DNA from: QGON01 sp963691905
GTDB taxonomy: Bacteria > Pseudomonadota > Gammaproteobacteria > Chromatiales > Chromatiaceae
DNA: 64,000 nt
Reading direction: 5' to 3'
Assembly (NCBI GenBank): GCA_963691905.1
Contig: OY829893.1
Location: 124,001-188,000 of the forward strand
Numbering within the stretch: position 1 is the stretch's first letter; every line of letters starts with the position of its first letter. The notes beneath the pieces were generated by a model. The model saw only the letters and a list, made by a program, of their open reading frames with translations, did not search any database and was not told the origin of the DNA. Position numbers and translations under genes: made by a program. Below, one piece after another: positions 33,097-42,961 of this stretch.

Positions 33097-36000
33097 TCAG
33101 GAGTGGTTGAGAAAATCATCCAGCCCGGCAATGACAGGGGCAAGTTCAACAGTTACCTTCTTCAATCTCTCAGAGATCTCATCTTCAGAATTATGTTCAT
33201 GACAAGCCATTTCCAGCGCCCGAGCTGCATCCCCAAGGGTAATTGCGCCAATATTCGCAGCGGAACCTTTTAAGCTATGAGCTGCACGCATGGCCCCATT
33301 CGGATCATCACTCTGCTGCTCCATGAGGAAATCATTGTGGAAGTTGTGCTGGCTATCACGAAACAGGGTCAGTAGTTTTATATAAAACTCAGGTCTGTTT
33401 CTTGCAATTTCCAAACCTTTGTCTGTATCAATGCCTATCAGTTTATGGAAGGGGTAGCTTGTTTCAGGCTCCATTTTCGCAGAAGCAACTTCCACTTCTT
33501 TGGGTTTATTGGGAGATATCCATTTTGTCAGAACAGTGAATAACTCATTCACATCCAGCGGCTTGCCTATGTGGTCATCCATCCCTGCCGCCTTAGCCTT
33601 GGTTCTGTCACCTTCCATTATGTTGGCAGTCATGGCGATGATGGGAAGTTCTTTGAATTTATCCTGATTACGAATTATTAGAGTAGCAGTATAGCCATCC
33701 ATAACAGGCATCTGTATGTCCATTAAGACGACATCGAAATGCTCCTTCTGTAAAATATCAACGGCCTCTTCGCCATTCCAAACCGAGGTAATAATAAATC
33801 CCCTGTCACTGAGCAACTCTTTTGCTAACTCCTGATTGATCTCATTGTCCTCTACCAACAGAACCCTGGCGCCGGAAAAATTATCGATCTGTTTGTCCTT
33901 TGCATCCAGATGTATTTCCTTTTTCTGTTCAGGGTCACCGACTTCAGTCTGTACTGTAAAGTGAAAATCCGAGCCTTCATCTGGTTGACTCACTACCCAA
34001 ATCTTGCCTCCCATCAATTCAGTCAACTTTTTACTGATAGTCAATCCCAGCCCTGTACCTCCGTATCGGCGACTGGTTGAACTGTCCGCCTGGCTAAAGG
34101 ATTGAAACAATTTTTGCTGATGCTCCGGTGAAATACCGATCCCGGTATCACTGACACAAAAATGCAGTGTCAGCTGGTTATCCTTGCGATCCTCCAGCAT
34201 GACGTTAATGGATATACGTCCCTGTTGGGTAAACTTAACAGCGTTGTTGCCCAAATTAATCAGAATTTGTCCAAGTCGCAACGGATCACCAATGAGTTCA
34301 TCCGGGATATCATCTGCGACCTCTATGATTAACTCCAGGTTCTGTTCGGCCTCATTGATCCCGATAAGATTTGAAACATTATCCAGAACAGATTGTAATT
34401 GAAAATTGACTTTTTCAATTTCCAGCTTCCCGGCTTCTATCTTGGATATATTGAGAACATCGTTGATGATGCCAAGCAGCAATTCGGCTGAGTAGTGTAC
34501 TTTTCTAATGAAGTTATGCTGTTTTGGATTAAGATCAGTTCCGAGCGCCAGTTTTGACATTCCAATGATCGCATTCATCGGCGTGCGGATTTCATGGCTC
34601 ATATTGGCAAGGAAGTCACTCTTAGCCTGGGCAGAAGCTTCCGCGGCCTCTTTCGCTTCAGCCATCGCCTGTTCAGCCTTTTTTCGCTCGGTGGTATCAC
34701 GGATGATGCCCACAAACATTTGCGTGTTTCCCACCAATAGCTCACTGACCGATAGCTCCATTGGAAAGGTATCGCCGCCCTGCCGCAGACCTTTCACCTC
34801 GACTCTGCTTCTTATGATCCTCGACTCCCTCCCGGGGAGATATCGGGCCAGGTAGTTGTCATGTTTTGAGCGCGTAGGCTCGGGCATCAGCATATTGATA
34901 TTGTTACCGATAACCTCAGATGCATCATAGCCAAATAAAATCTCTGCAGAGGGACTGAAAGTCTCTACAATGCCCTTACTGTCAATCACAATGATGCCGT
35001 CAGCGGCACTGTCGATGATGGCTCGCGTGCGCTCTTCACTCTGTTTTAGTTCACTCGTTCGCTGTTCCACCCGTTGTTCCAGCTGAGTTTGGGCATTTTG
35101 CAGTGAAAGATTGGCCTTCTCAGCCTGCTCTTTGGCATTTTTCAACTCACGTGTACGTTCTTCCACGCGATTTTCCAGTTCCTGGTTTTTCTTTTTAATA
35201 TCGTTGATCAAGTCATTAAAGTGGTACGCCAATGCGCCCACCTCATCTTTTGTTTTTATCTTTAGAGGTCCTTTATTTTGCTGTTCAGGAGCCTCATTGG
35301 TAAACAGGAACAGTCGATGCAGTGGTTCAAGCAGCTGTTGAGAAAAGCGCCAGCCAAACAGGGAAATAAGAAAAAACAGCAGTGCAAACAGCATCTCGAA
35401 TTCGCGTAAAAGTCCATCCTTGATCTCATCCAGCTGTCGTGCGGGAATGGTAAACAGGATTGAACCCTCCTGAATTGGGTCCATCAATTTCAGTCTGCGC
35501 GCGTAGGTGAAATATGAGACATCATTAAACAACAGTTTACCGATAGAATCAGGACGCTGGAGCATGGACTGATAATCGGTCCACTGCATGGGGATGGTCT
35601 TTAACCGTCGGCCTTCACGATTAAAGGTTGAGGCCATTATAGCTCTGCGTCTGACCATGGTCAGACCAACATCAGCATTTTTACTAAGATTATTGATGAG
35701 AGGGTCATTGATCGCATAACCAATCAGAATAACAGCCTTGAGATGACCTTTATCGATATCTGATAATAATCGACCTGATGAATAGATTATAAAGTTATCC
35801 AGCTCCTGCAGGATGGAGACACTGGCCTTCCCATCAAGAATAGCCTCACGCACTATGAGATGAGACATACTGGATTTACCAAACTGCTGCGGGTCTTCCG
35901 AATGGTAGATCACTCGCCCGTGAGGATCCAGCAATACGGCGATATCGGCACTGGTTTCTTTTGCCAGTTTATTCATCTCTGTTGTGATAGAGAGAGAGTC

Positions 36001-36261
36001 CTGCGCATCGATGGCAGCATGCAGGCCTGGGTGTAATAAAAAGTGATTGGCACCATTTAGACCCATTTGACCGATTTGAGTAAATGAATTTTCAGCCATG
36101 TTACCGGCAGTCTGGAACTGACGGATCAGCAACTCACGAAAGTCCTGCTCGGCAACGTAGCGGGCGCCGAAAAGCCCCACCAGTAAACCGAAGAAGAGTA
36201 CTGTTGAGAACAGGACGACAATACGAAAATCGAGCCGCCGGTAAAATGGGACGTTTATCAT
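33097..36261 (-). CDS. Hybrid histidine kinase with PAS, receiver and Hpt domains
   Basis: The 1054-residue protein has a membrane helix (13-33), a periplasmic Cache-like sensor (about 35-275), a second helix (about 285-305), HAMP and a long coiled coil to about residue 420. A PAS domain follows (about 420-540), then HisKA with H556 (NMSHEIRTPMN), the ATPase domain (NLGNNAVKFTQ, DTGIGI, GTGLGLTISK), a receiver with D848 (LMDIQMPVMDG) and an Hpt domain with H995 (AAHSLKGSAANIG). All phosphorelay residues are present. It begins 15 bases after the multiheme cytochrome gene, so the pair is cotranscribed. Its final target is unknown. Base composition looks AT-richer than most of the window. Confidence 0.94.
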   Translation of the reverse strand: MINVPFYRRLDFRIVVLFSTVLFFGLLVGLFGARYVAEQDFRELLIRQFQTAGNMAENSFTQIGQMGLNGANHFLLHPGLHAAIDAQDSLSITTEMNKLAKETSADIAVLLDPHGRVIYHSEDPQQFGKSSMSHLIVREAILDGKASVSILQELDNFIIYSSGRLLSDIDKGHLKAVILIGYAINDPLINNLSKNADVGLTMVRRRAIMASTFNREGRRLKTIPMQWTDYQSMLQRPDSIGKLLFNDVSYFTYARRLKLMDPIQEGSILFTIPARQLDEIKDGLLREFEMLFALLFFLISLFGWRFSQQLLEPLHRLFLFTNEAPEQQNKGPLKIKTKDEVGALAYHFNDLINDIKKKNQELENRVEERTRELKNAKEQAEKANLSLQNAQTQLEQRVEQRTSELKQSEERTRAIIDSAADGIIVIDSKGIVETFSPSAEILFGYDASEVIGNNINMLMPEPTRSKHDNYLARYLPGRESRIIRSRVEVKGLRQGGDTFPMELSVSELLVGNTQMFVGIIRDTTERKKAEQAMAEAKEAAEASAQAKSDFLANMSHEIRTPMNAIIGMSKLALGTDLNPKQHNFIRKVHYSAELLLGIINDVLNISKIEAGKLEIEKVNFQLQSVLDNVSNLIGINEAEQNLELIIEVADDIPDELIGDPLRLGQILINLGNNAVKFTQQGRISINVMLEDRKDNQLTLHFCVSDTGIGISPEHQQKLFQSFSQADSSTSRRYGGTGLGLTISKKLTELMGGKIWVVSQPDEGSDFHFTVQTEVGDPEQKKEIHLDAKDKQIDNFSGARVLLVEDNEINQELAKELLSDRGFIITSVWNGEEAVDILQKEHFDVVLMDIQMPVMDGYTATLIIRNQDKFKELPIIAMTANIMEGDRTKAKAAGMDDHIGKPLDVNELFTVLTKWISPNKPKEVEVASAKMEPETSYPFHKLIGIDTDKGLEIARNRPEFYIKLLTLFRDSQHNFHNDFLMEQQSDDPNGAMRAAHSLKGSAANIGAITLGDAARALEMACHEHNSEDEISERLKKVTVELAPVIAGLDDFLNHS

Positions 36262-36276
36262 GTGCTCATGGGTTGC

Positions 36277-37638
36277 TTATTTTACTTTGCCATAAAAAGC
36301 ATCATAGGCATTAATTGCCCAGTCCAGTGTTCTGTCTGAATGACATCCAGCGTTCTGGCAGGAGTTGGGCATTTTGTTTCCTTTTGATGATTCTGGTTTG
36401 ACAACTTTAAAAGCATGACTGCGTAAGCTGAAGAAGCCGCCAGTTTTTACCATACGAGGCATATGGCAACTGGGGCAGCCAACCTGTTCGGAAGGACAGG
36501 GGAAATGACGCTCTTCATTTTGTGCCATTTGCATTACATGACAATTACCACATACCGTAGCCCCGTCTCCAAAGCCGGGCTGTTTTTTATCGTGTCCATG
36601 CGGCTCGTGGCAGGAAACACAGGTAACACCAAAGCGGGCACTGTTCAGGTCAGGTTTTTCACCCTCACTGGCATGGCGATAATCTGTGGAGTGGCATTGC
36701 AGGCACTCTTTTGTCAGGGGGCCACGCTTACTCTCTTCATGTTGGTGACTTTCCAGTAATTTCGTCAGGGCTTTGGAATGTTTGGATTTATTCCAGTCGC
36801 TGAATTCCTGATGACGGTTTTTCGAAAGTCCGTTACCCCACCAGTTTTTGCCCTTTTTATCGTTTTTTGGCGTCGATGGATCAAAAGTCGTTTTACTCAA
36901 GTCATCACCGGGAGTGAAACCGGTAGGGAAGTTGAACTGGGTTCCCTTGATGATTTCACCGCTCGCGGTAGAACCACGATTATGGCATTGACCGCAGACG
37001 GATGCAGATACAGAGCGGATAATATCCCCTTCCTCCTCTCCCTCATCTTCAGAACTCTCGCTCTCATGACAGATATTGCAGGGCTTTGTGTGTTCAGTGG
37101 TTTCATGCTGGACATGGCGGCTTCCGGGGCCATGACAGGCCTCACAACCAATGCCGAATTCTGCAAACTCAAGGGTGTTCGGGTCAAATCCTGTGGTGTG
37201 ACAGCCATTGCATTTATATGACATTGGAGTCTCATGCCAGTCATCGACTTTGTAAGGAACCCAGCGATTCTGCATGACATACCACTTGGCTGGAAACGGG
37301 TAATATTCACCGTCAATCATACGAGCGTAAACCTGCTCCCATTTGCTGCCGAGAACAAACTCAATATCCTCTTTTTTAAAGGTGACGGCAGGATCCCCAC
37401 TCTCAAAGTCACCTAAAATTTTGGCGTCGGGAGAACTGACTGGAAGAAACATATAGGGGTGGAGCGTGTTTTCACGCCATGAATTGTATTCATCACTGTG
37501 ACACTCCTGACATTTTTCAGAAGTGACATATCGCATCTCTTCTGAAACCTCGTAGTGCATATAAGCAAAGGCAGAAATCAAAACCAGCAGCACCAGCAGT
37601 GTTAATTGGAGAACTGTTTTTTTGTTAACTTGAAACAT
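36277..37638 (-). CDS. Membrane-anchored multiheme cytochrome c (nine or ten hemes)
   Basis: The 453-residue protein has an uncleaved-looking N-terminal helix (TVLQLTLLVLLVLISAFAYM) and nine CXXCH sites: CQECH, CNGCH, CEACH, CNICH, CGQCH, CLQCH, CVSCH, CGNCH and CPSCH. A CX4CH site (CQNAGCH) near the C-terminus is a possible tenth. CGQCHNRG and CVSCHEPHGH resemble the cytochrome c554 / multiheme oxidoreductase group. It should face the periplasm. It is the first gene of a two-gene unit with the hybrid kinase, which suggests that the kinase monitors or controls its redox process. Confidence 0.88.
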   Translation of the reverse strand: MFQVNKKTVLQLTLLVLLVLISAFAYMHYEVSEEMRYVTSEKCQECHSDEYNSWRENTLHPYMFLPVSSPDAKILGDFESGDPAVTFKKEDIEFVLGSKWEQVYARMIDGEYYPFPAKWYVMQNRWVPYKVDDWHETPMSYKCNGCHTTGFDPNTLEFAEFGIGCEACHGPGSRHVQHETTEHTKPCNICHESESSEDEGEEEGDIIRSVSASVCGQCHNRGSTASGEIIKGTQFNFPTGFTPGDDLSKTTFDPSTPKNDKKGKNWWGNGLSKNRHQEFSDWNKSKHSKALTKLLESHQHEESKRGPLTKECLQCHSTDYRHASEGEKPDLNSARFGVTCVSCHEPHGHDKKQPGFGDGATVCGNCHVMQMAQNEERHFPCPSEQVGCPSCHMPRMVKTGGFFSLRSHAFKVVKPESSKGNKMPNSCQNAGCHSDRTLDWAINAYDAFYGKVK

Positions 37639-37868
37639 AATTAAAGTATAGTGATTTGGTCTCTCAAAGTGCAGCAGACTTAGCCCTGCCGTTCCCTACA
37701 TATACCTGAAACTGGTGCATTCGAACTGATCCGTTTCGATATTTCCACTTTTGCGAGCGGAATGTCAACACAGCGCTTCCATTACCTGATACACCTTCCC
37801 TGGGGCATTCTGCACCGAAGATATGCCGCCGAAGCAGTTGGCAGGTATTTGGCCAGATGAGCCATCTC

Positions 37869-40800
37869 CTATCCCTCATCCATCATTGCGAGACCATCCA
37901 TGACCTCTTCCAAACTGGCATGAAATGCGGCCATTTGAGCCGCCGCCGTCTCTGGGTCATTCGCATGGCAAGCCGCTTCTATGACCGCTGCCTGTTCAGA
38001 GAGCCATTTGGCGCCAACATTGCCGCAAGTCCCCTTGAGCCGGTGAGCCAGCAGCCTGGCCTCTTCGATATCCCCCTGCTCCAGCAACGACGCCAGCTTG
38101 TCCGCGCTGGCACTGTGCTGCTGCCGGAACATCAGGAGCACCTTTTTATAGGAGGACCATCTGCCACGCAATCTCTGCAAGCCGTCGGCCAAGTCGATCC
38201 CAGGCAGAGAGTCTGGCGGTGTTTCCTGCGCAGGCTTGGTTGCCGGTTCAGATCCAGCCTCTTGCGCGGGAGTTGCTTCCGCCTCTGATACCGTTGCTGG
38301 TTTTGGCCGCTTTCGCTGTCGCAGTATCGCGGCAACCAGATCATCTGCATCGAAGGGTTTGGTCACATGTTCCACCATGCCGGCGGTAAGACAGTGCTGC
38401 CGCTCCTCTCCCAGCGCGTGGGCGGTAAGCCCGATCACCGGTAGCACAGAGGTGAGCTTATGGATGCGTCGAGTCGCCTCATAACCATCCATCACCGGCA
38501 TTTGCACATCCATCAGCACGATATCAAAGGCGCCGACGCCCCACTCCTTCAAGCACTCCAGTGCCTGATAACCGTTTTCGGCAAAAACCACATGGGCACC
38601 TTCGTATTCGAGCGCATCCTTGAGGATGAGCCGGTTCATCTCCACATCTTCCGCCGCCAACACATGAAACCCCTTGAGACGGGAGCCTTTTTTCTCCAGT
38701 TTCTGGATCTCATGCTCCACTTCAGGCTCCGTCTCCATTAATGGGAGGCAGAGGGTAAAGGTGCTGCCTCTGTCCGGCTCACTTGTTACGCTGATATGCC
38801 CATCCATCAGGTTAGCCAGATTATGGCTGATGGCGAGTCCAAGACCAGTGCCGCCAAAACGTCGCGTGGTGGATGTGTCGCCTTGGTCGAATGGCGTAAA
38901 CAGGCGCGAGATCTGCTCGCTGTTCATACCTATACCTGTGTCTATCACACTGAAACTGGTCTGCTCACCCTGACAGGCAATCTGCAACTGCACCTCACCC
39001 TCCTCGGTGAATTTGACAGCATTGCTCAATAGGTTCAGCAGTACCTGGCGCAATCGAAGTGAATCGCCCGCCACCCAAACAGGAAGAGCAGGGTCAAAAT
39101 GCAGGAAGAGGGTCAGGCCCTTCTCCCCGGCCTGATCCGCCACCAGACTGACAGCATCCTCCACGGTTGCGGCCAGATGGAAGGGTTGGCTCTCCACGCT
39201 GACCTTGCCGGACTCCAGCTTGGAGAGATCGAGGATGTCGTTGAGGATGCCAAGCAGGTGCTGCCCGGAGTTGAGGATATGATGGAATCTATCCCTGTTC
39301 TCTGACTCCTTACTGTCACGCTGCCCCATTCTGGCCAATCCCAGTACGGCATTCAGTGGCGTGCGGATCTCGTGACTCATGTTGGCGAGAAATTCCGATT
39401 TCGCCCCTGCAGCCGCTTCTGCCCTCTCTTTCGCATCAGTCATCGCCTGTTCGGCAGCCTTGTGCTCGGTGATGTCCTGCACTGCGCCGTGGGCGGTAAT
39501 GGGCTGGCCTTGCGCGTCGAAGACCATTTCGGCACGTTCCCGCACCCACTTGACTTTCCCTTCCACGAGAATGCGATGCTCGATGTCGTAGGGTGCGCCT
39601 TTCAAAGCATCACTCCACGCGACCATAGTACGATCACTATCATCCGGATGAACATAGCCGACAAAGTCCGCCAGGCTCACCTGTGCGCCGACGGGAACCC
39701 CGAAGATGTGATAGGTCTCGCTGGACCAGGTCAGTTGACTACTGGCCATATCCACATGCCAGCTGCCCACATGGGCAATTGCCTCGGCGCGTGCCAGACT
39801 GTCTGAGCGTTCGGACACCAGCTCTTCCAGGTGCAACTGGTAGTTCTTCAGCTCCTGTTCCGTTCGCTTACGCTCTGTGATGTCCTCCGAGATTCCGAGT
39901 AGATATTTTGCTTCGCCATTTTTACCTCGAATGACAGTCTTGCGGGTGTGCAGAATCCGTGTCCCTTTGGGTGTTTCAATGGGCTCTTCGGATATATCCA
40001 ACTGCTTTCCAGATTCCAACACCTCCCTGTCCTTTGTAGTGAAGAAATCGGCTTGTTCCTGCGGAAAAAAATCGTAGTCATTCTTGCCGATAAGATCCTT
40101 GCGAGGCACCCCAAGCAGTGTTTCACCTGCCTGATTGAAACGGACAAACCGAAGTTCTTTCGCATCTTTGACAAAAAGCATGTTGGGAATATTTTCAATG
40201 ATTGTGTCGAGTTCCCGTTCGCGATCCTGAAGCGAGTGCTCTATTTTTTTGCGCTCGGTAACGTCAATCAGCGTGCTTTGCATGCCAGTGACCTCACCGT
40301 CTGAATCAAACACTGGCCTGGAGTTGTTTAGTACAGTAATGATGCTCCCGTCTTTACGCACCAGTCTGTGCTCGAAATTGACAATCCTTCCCCCGGCAAG
40401 GAGGTGTTCCTGGGCAGGCTGCACAGCACCCTGATCGGCATCAACCTCTGGAATACTCATGTTAAGCAGTTCGTTTCTGGAGTACCCCAATAGTTCAAGG
40501 CCTGCCTCGTTTGTGTCGATGAAGTTTTTGTCCTTGTCGAAAACATATATTGCAGTTACAGATTCGGTGAATATCCCACGATATTTTCTCTCATTTTTCG
40601 TCAACGCTTCGTTCAGTTCACGATAGCGCGCCTGACTCTTCAACAGATCCGTTTCAGCCTGTTTGCGCTCGGTTATATCTATACCCAAGGGTACCAGCCA
40701 GGCCACGTTTCCCTGTGAATCGGTAACAGGTTGCAAGGAGAACTCGGCGATGCGTATTCCCCATTGCGTGTTGTAGGTTGTCTCAAATTGAATTGACTCT

Positions 40801-41732
40801 CCTTTCACCGCACGTTGCACCGCCTCGCGCATCTTCTCCTGGAGTTTTTCATCATGGGAAAATACAGGGGCGTCCCACATGGGGTGACCCAGAATCTCTT
40901 CGGGGCGTGTATTGTTCAGCTCCAGGACCACATCGTTGGCTATCAACACAGTGCCCTGGTTGTCTACCATGCCAATGAGCAGGGCTGGATTATTGAGCAT
41001 GGCGTTCAACTTGGCCTCGCTATCCTGTAACGCCGCAGTGCGTTCGGCCACGGCATCCGCCATGCTGTTGAAATCGCGAGCGAGCTGGGCCAGCTCTTTC
41101 GGACCGGACTCGGGTGCTCTCTCCGAGTAATTTCCTACCGCAAGGGCCTGGCTAGTCTGCATCAGCCGCCTAAGCCGGGTGTTGATACGCCTCTCGAAGA
41201 GAATCAGCAGGATCAAGGCAATCCCCAACCCTCCCGCCTGTAAAAGCAACTGCTCCCTCTGAATGTTGGCGTGCGTCTCCCTGATTGACGAGATATCCAG
41301 ACCGAAATACAGTGCACCGACCCTATTCCCACCCAACAGGATGGGCTGAACCGCATGCACCATGGGTGCGTCGGGCAACGGCCCGGATTGGTCCCAAGCG
41401 GGGGGGATGGGGTCAGGCGTACCACGCGTCTGCAGCAGGACGCTATTATTCTCGTCCAACAGGGCAAGATAGACGATTCCCTCTCCATCGCCCGTAACCA
41501 GCTCTTTCAGGTAGGCGCGCAGGGTCTGCATGCCCTCAGGCGTGGTATGCGGAACAACGACCAGGTTCAGCAACTTAGAGGTCTTCCACAGCTCATCACG
41601 CAGATGTTCCACGGCCTCCGACTCCATTGCGCGCCGAATACTGACAGTCTCCAGCGTGACCAGGGTCAATAGCACCAGGGCGACACCGGCAATCATCTGG
41701 TAGCGCAGAGATGTGAAACGGAAAAGAGACAA
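37869..41732 (-). CDS. Large multi-PAS hybrid histidine kinase with Hpt domain
   Basis: The 1287-residue protein has a short periplasmic sensor domain (about 32-170) between two helices, then HAMP (about 180-235). Several PAS domains follow (about 240-355, 375-495, 500-625 and 650-770), then HisKA with H787 (NMSHEIRTPLN), an ATPase domain (LLSNAVKFTE, DTGIGM, GTGLGLAISH), a receiver with D1075 (LMDVQMPVMDG), a Pro/Ala/Glu-rich linker and Hpt with H1230 (AHRLKGTCGN). It is the third gene after a phosphate-binding-like protein and a porin. Its C-terminal half is strongly similar to the broken kinase at 43597-48268, so the two arose by duplication. Confidence 0.94.
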   Translation of the reverse strand: MSLFRFTSLRYQMIAGVALVLLTLVTLETVSIRRAMESEAVEHLRDELWKTSKLLNLVVVPHTTPEGMQTLRAYLKELVTGDGEGIVYLALLDENNSVLLQTRGTPDPIPPAWDQSGPLPDAPMVHAVQPILLGGNRVGALYFGLDISSIRETHANIQREQLLLQAGGLGIALILLILFERRINTRLRRLMQTSQALAVGNYSERAPESGPKELAQLARDFNSMADAVAERTAALQDSEAKLNAMLNNPALLIGMVDNQGTVLIANDVVLELNNTRPEEILGHPMWDAPVFSHDEKLQEKMREAVQRAVKGESIQFETTYNTQWGIRIAEFSLQPVTDSQGNVAWLVPLGIDITERKQAETDLLKSQARYRELNEALTKNERKYRGIFTESVTAIYVFDKDKNFIDTNEAGLELLGYSRNELLNMSIPEVDADQGAVQPAQEHLLAGGRIVNFEHRLVRKDGSIITVLNNSRPVFDSDGEVTGMQSTLIDVTERKKIEHSLQDRERELDTIIENIPNMLFVKDAKELRFVRFNQAGETLLGVPRKDLIGKNDYDFFPQEQADFFTTKDREVLESGKQLDISEEPIETPKGTRILHTRKTVIRGKNGEAKYLLGISEDITERKRTEQELKNYQLHLEELVSERSDSLARAEAIAHVGSWHVDMASSQLTWSSETYHIFGVPVGAQVSLADFVGYVHPDDSDRTMVAWSDALKGAPYDIEHRILVEGKVKWVRERAEMVFDAQGQPITAHGAVQDITEHKAAEQAMTDAKERAEAAAGAKSEFLANMSHEIRTPLNAVLGLARMGQRDSKESENRDRFHHILNSGQHLLGILNDILDLSKLESGKVSVESQPFHLAATVEDAVSLVADQAGEKGLTLFLHFDPALPVWVAGDSLRLRQVLLNLLSNAVKFTEEGEVQLQIACQGEQTSFSVIDTGIGMNSEQISRLFTPFDQGDTSTTRRFGGTGLGLAISHNLANLMDGHISVTSEPDRGSTFTLCLPLMETEPEVEHEIQKLEKKGSRLKGFHVLAAEDVEMNRLILKDALEYEGAHVVFAENGYQALECLKEWGVGAFDIVLMDVQMPVMDGYEATRRIHKLTSVLPVIGLTAHALGEERQHCLTAGMVEHVTKPFDADDLVAAILRQRKRPKPATVSEAEATPAQEAGSEPATKPAQETPPDSLPGIDLADGLQRLRGRWSSYKKVLLMFRQQHSASADKLASLLEQGDIEEARLLAHRLKGTCGNVGAKWLSEQAAVIEAACHANDPETAAAQMAAFHASLEEVMDGLAMMDEG

Positions 41733-41743
41733 AGCTTAATACC

Positions 41744-42961
41744 TCAGAAGATGAAATCCAGACTCAGGGTGAACAGCCAATCGCTATCCGGATTGGCATA
41801 ATCGTAGTCTGGTGCGTGATTGTAATAGAGGCCCCAGCTATTTTTATCCGGCTGGATCCAGTCGGCCTGGAACTTGAGTGTGGTCTGTTCGGTGATTTCC
41901 CGTGACAGACCCAGCGCCAGGCTGCTTGCATCATAGCGGCTGGAGGCCAATAGCACGTCTACCTGCGGCTGCAGGAATCCTGCGCGACTGTCACTGTCCA
42001 GGCCGCGGGTCCAGCGCCGGGCGAGGGTTGAATAGGGCATCCAGGGGCCGAACCGTCTGCCCAGGGTGACGTAAGCGCCATACTGATCGCGGAAGAAACC
42101 TTCAATGGAGCGGTAACCGAATTCAGCCATGGCCAGCCAGTCGTTCTGCTCATGGCTTACACCAAAACCAAAAAGATGCGTGGCGGAGGAGTCAATGGCC
42201 AGATCATCGGCCAGTTGCGCGCCGTCCGGAAACACCAGAGCGCTCAGCGCACCGAAAAGCGCCTCGGCATCAGCGCTTGTAAAGCTTGTTTTACTGTAGC
42301 CATAGCCAAGTTTGAGCTGCGTATTGCGATCCCGCAGCGTCAGGTTCAGGAAAGCGCCATCCGCCTCGATAGGAAAAGTTTCCCTGCTGTTGGATGCCGC
42401 CACATCAAAGGCGATTCGGGTGATACCCCCGTGCCACTCTGTCTGCCAGCGGCCGAAGCTGCCCTCGTTTATGATCTCCAATCCATCCTGGGAAAAGGCC
42501 GGCACCAGACCATAGACCTCCAGCGGGGGTCGCACCCAAGGCATTGCGTAGCGCACCTGGCGGTTTTCGGCATGCAGGAAGGCGTTGGTGGGCATGCGTC
42601 CGAGTCGCAGTGTCAAAGCATCTGTGGCTCGCCAGCGCAGCTGGGCCAAAGTGACATCCGGCTTGAAGTTGCGCTCTACGTTGCGGTCGGCAACAATTTG
42701 CAGACCGAAATCGAGCGATTCGCTCAAACCCAGATCAAGTTGCACGCCCAACGTGGAGTCGAGTCCGGCATCACAATGTCTGGTTCGGCCTGGTCCCTCG
42801 GGTTGATCATTAATGACATAGTCGGCCGTATCACTGCTGAAGCAGGAAAGACTTGCCGTACCAAAACCCCCAACATAGGTTTCAATCGCAAAACCGGAGC
42901 GACTCAAAGTCAGCAGGATTGCAGCGAGTGATAACCTGATCCATACCAATCGTCTGTTCAT
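41744..42961 (-). CDS. Outer-membrane porin-like beta-barrel protein
   Basis: The 405-residue protein has a signal peptide (LSLAAILLTLSRSGFA) and a body of alternating amphipathic strands ending in a C-terminal phenylalanine (LFTLSLDFIF), the outer-membrane barrel signature. Strands such as LDFGLQIVADRN, LTLRLGRMPTNAF and AYVTLGRRFG fit a porin. It overlaps the binding-protein gene by 4 bases and lies 11 bases before the hybrid kinase gene. The substrate is unknown; the neighbour suggests an anion or phosphate-like compound, which is inference. Confidence 0.82.
   Translation of the reverse strand: MNRRLVWIRLSLAAILLTLSRSGFAIETYVGGFGTASLSCFSSDTADYVINDQPEGPGRTRHCDAGLDSTLGVQLDLGLSESLDFGLQIVADRNVERNFKPDVTLAQLRWRATDALTLRLGRMPTNAFLHAENRQVRYAMPWVRPPLEVYGLVPAFSQDGLEIINEGSFGRWQTEWHGGITRIAFDVAASNSRETFPIEADGAFLNLTLRDRNTQLKLGYGYSKTSFTSADAEALFGALSALVFPDGAQLADDLAIDSSATHLFGFGVSHEQNDWLAMAEFGYRSIEGFFRDQYGAYVTLGRRFGPWMPYSTLARRWTRGLDSDSRAGFLQPQVDVLLASSRYDASSLALGLSREITEQTTLKFQADWIQPDKNSWGLYYNHAPDYDYANPDSDWLFTLSLDFIF

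Noticed and set aside
37639..37868. Possible gene in the spacer between the multiheme cytochrome and the multi-PAS kinase
   Set aside because: The only open frame (about 70 codons) has no start context and no protein-like pattern.
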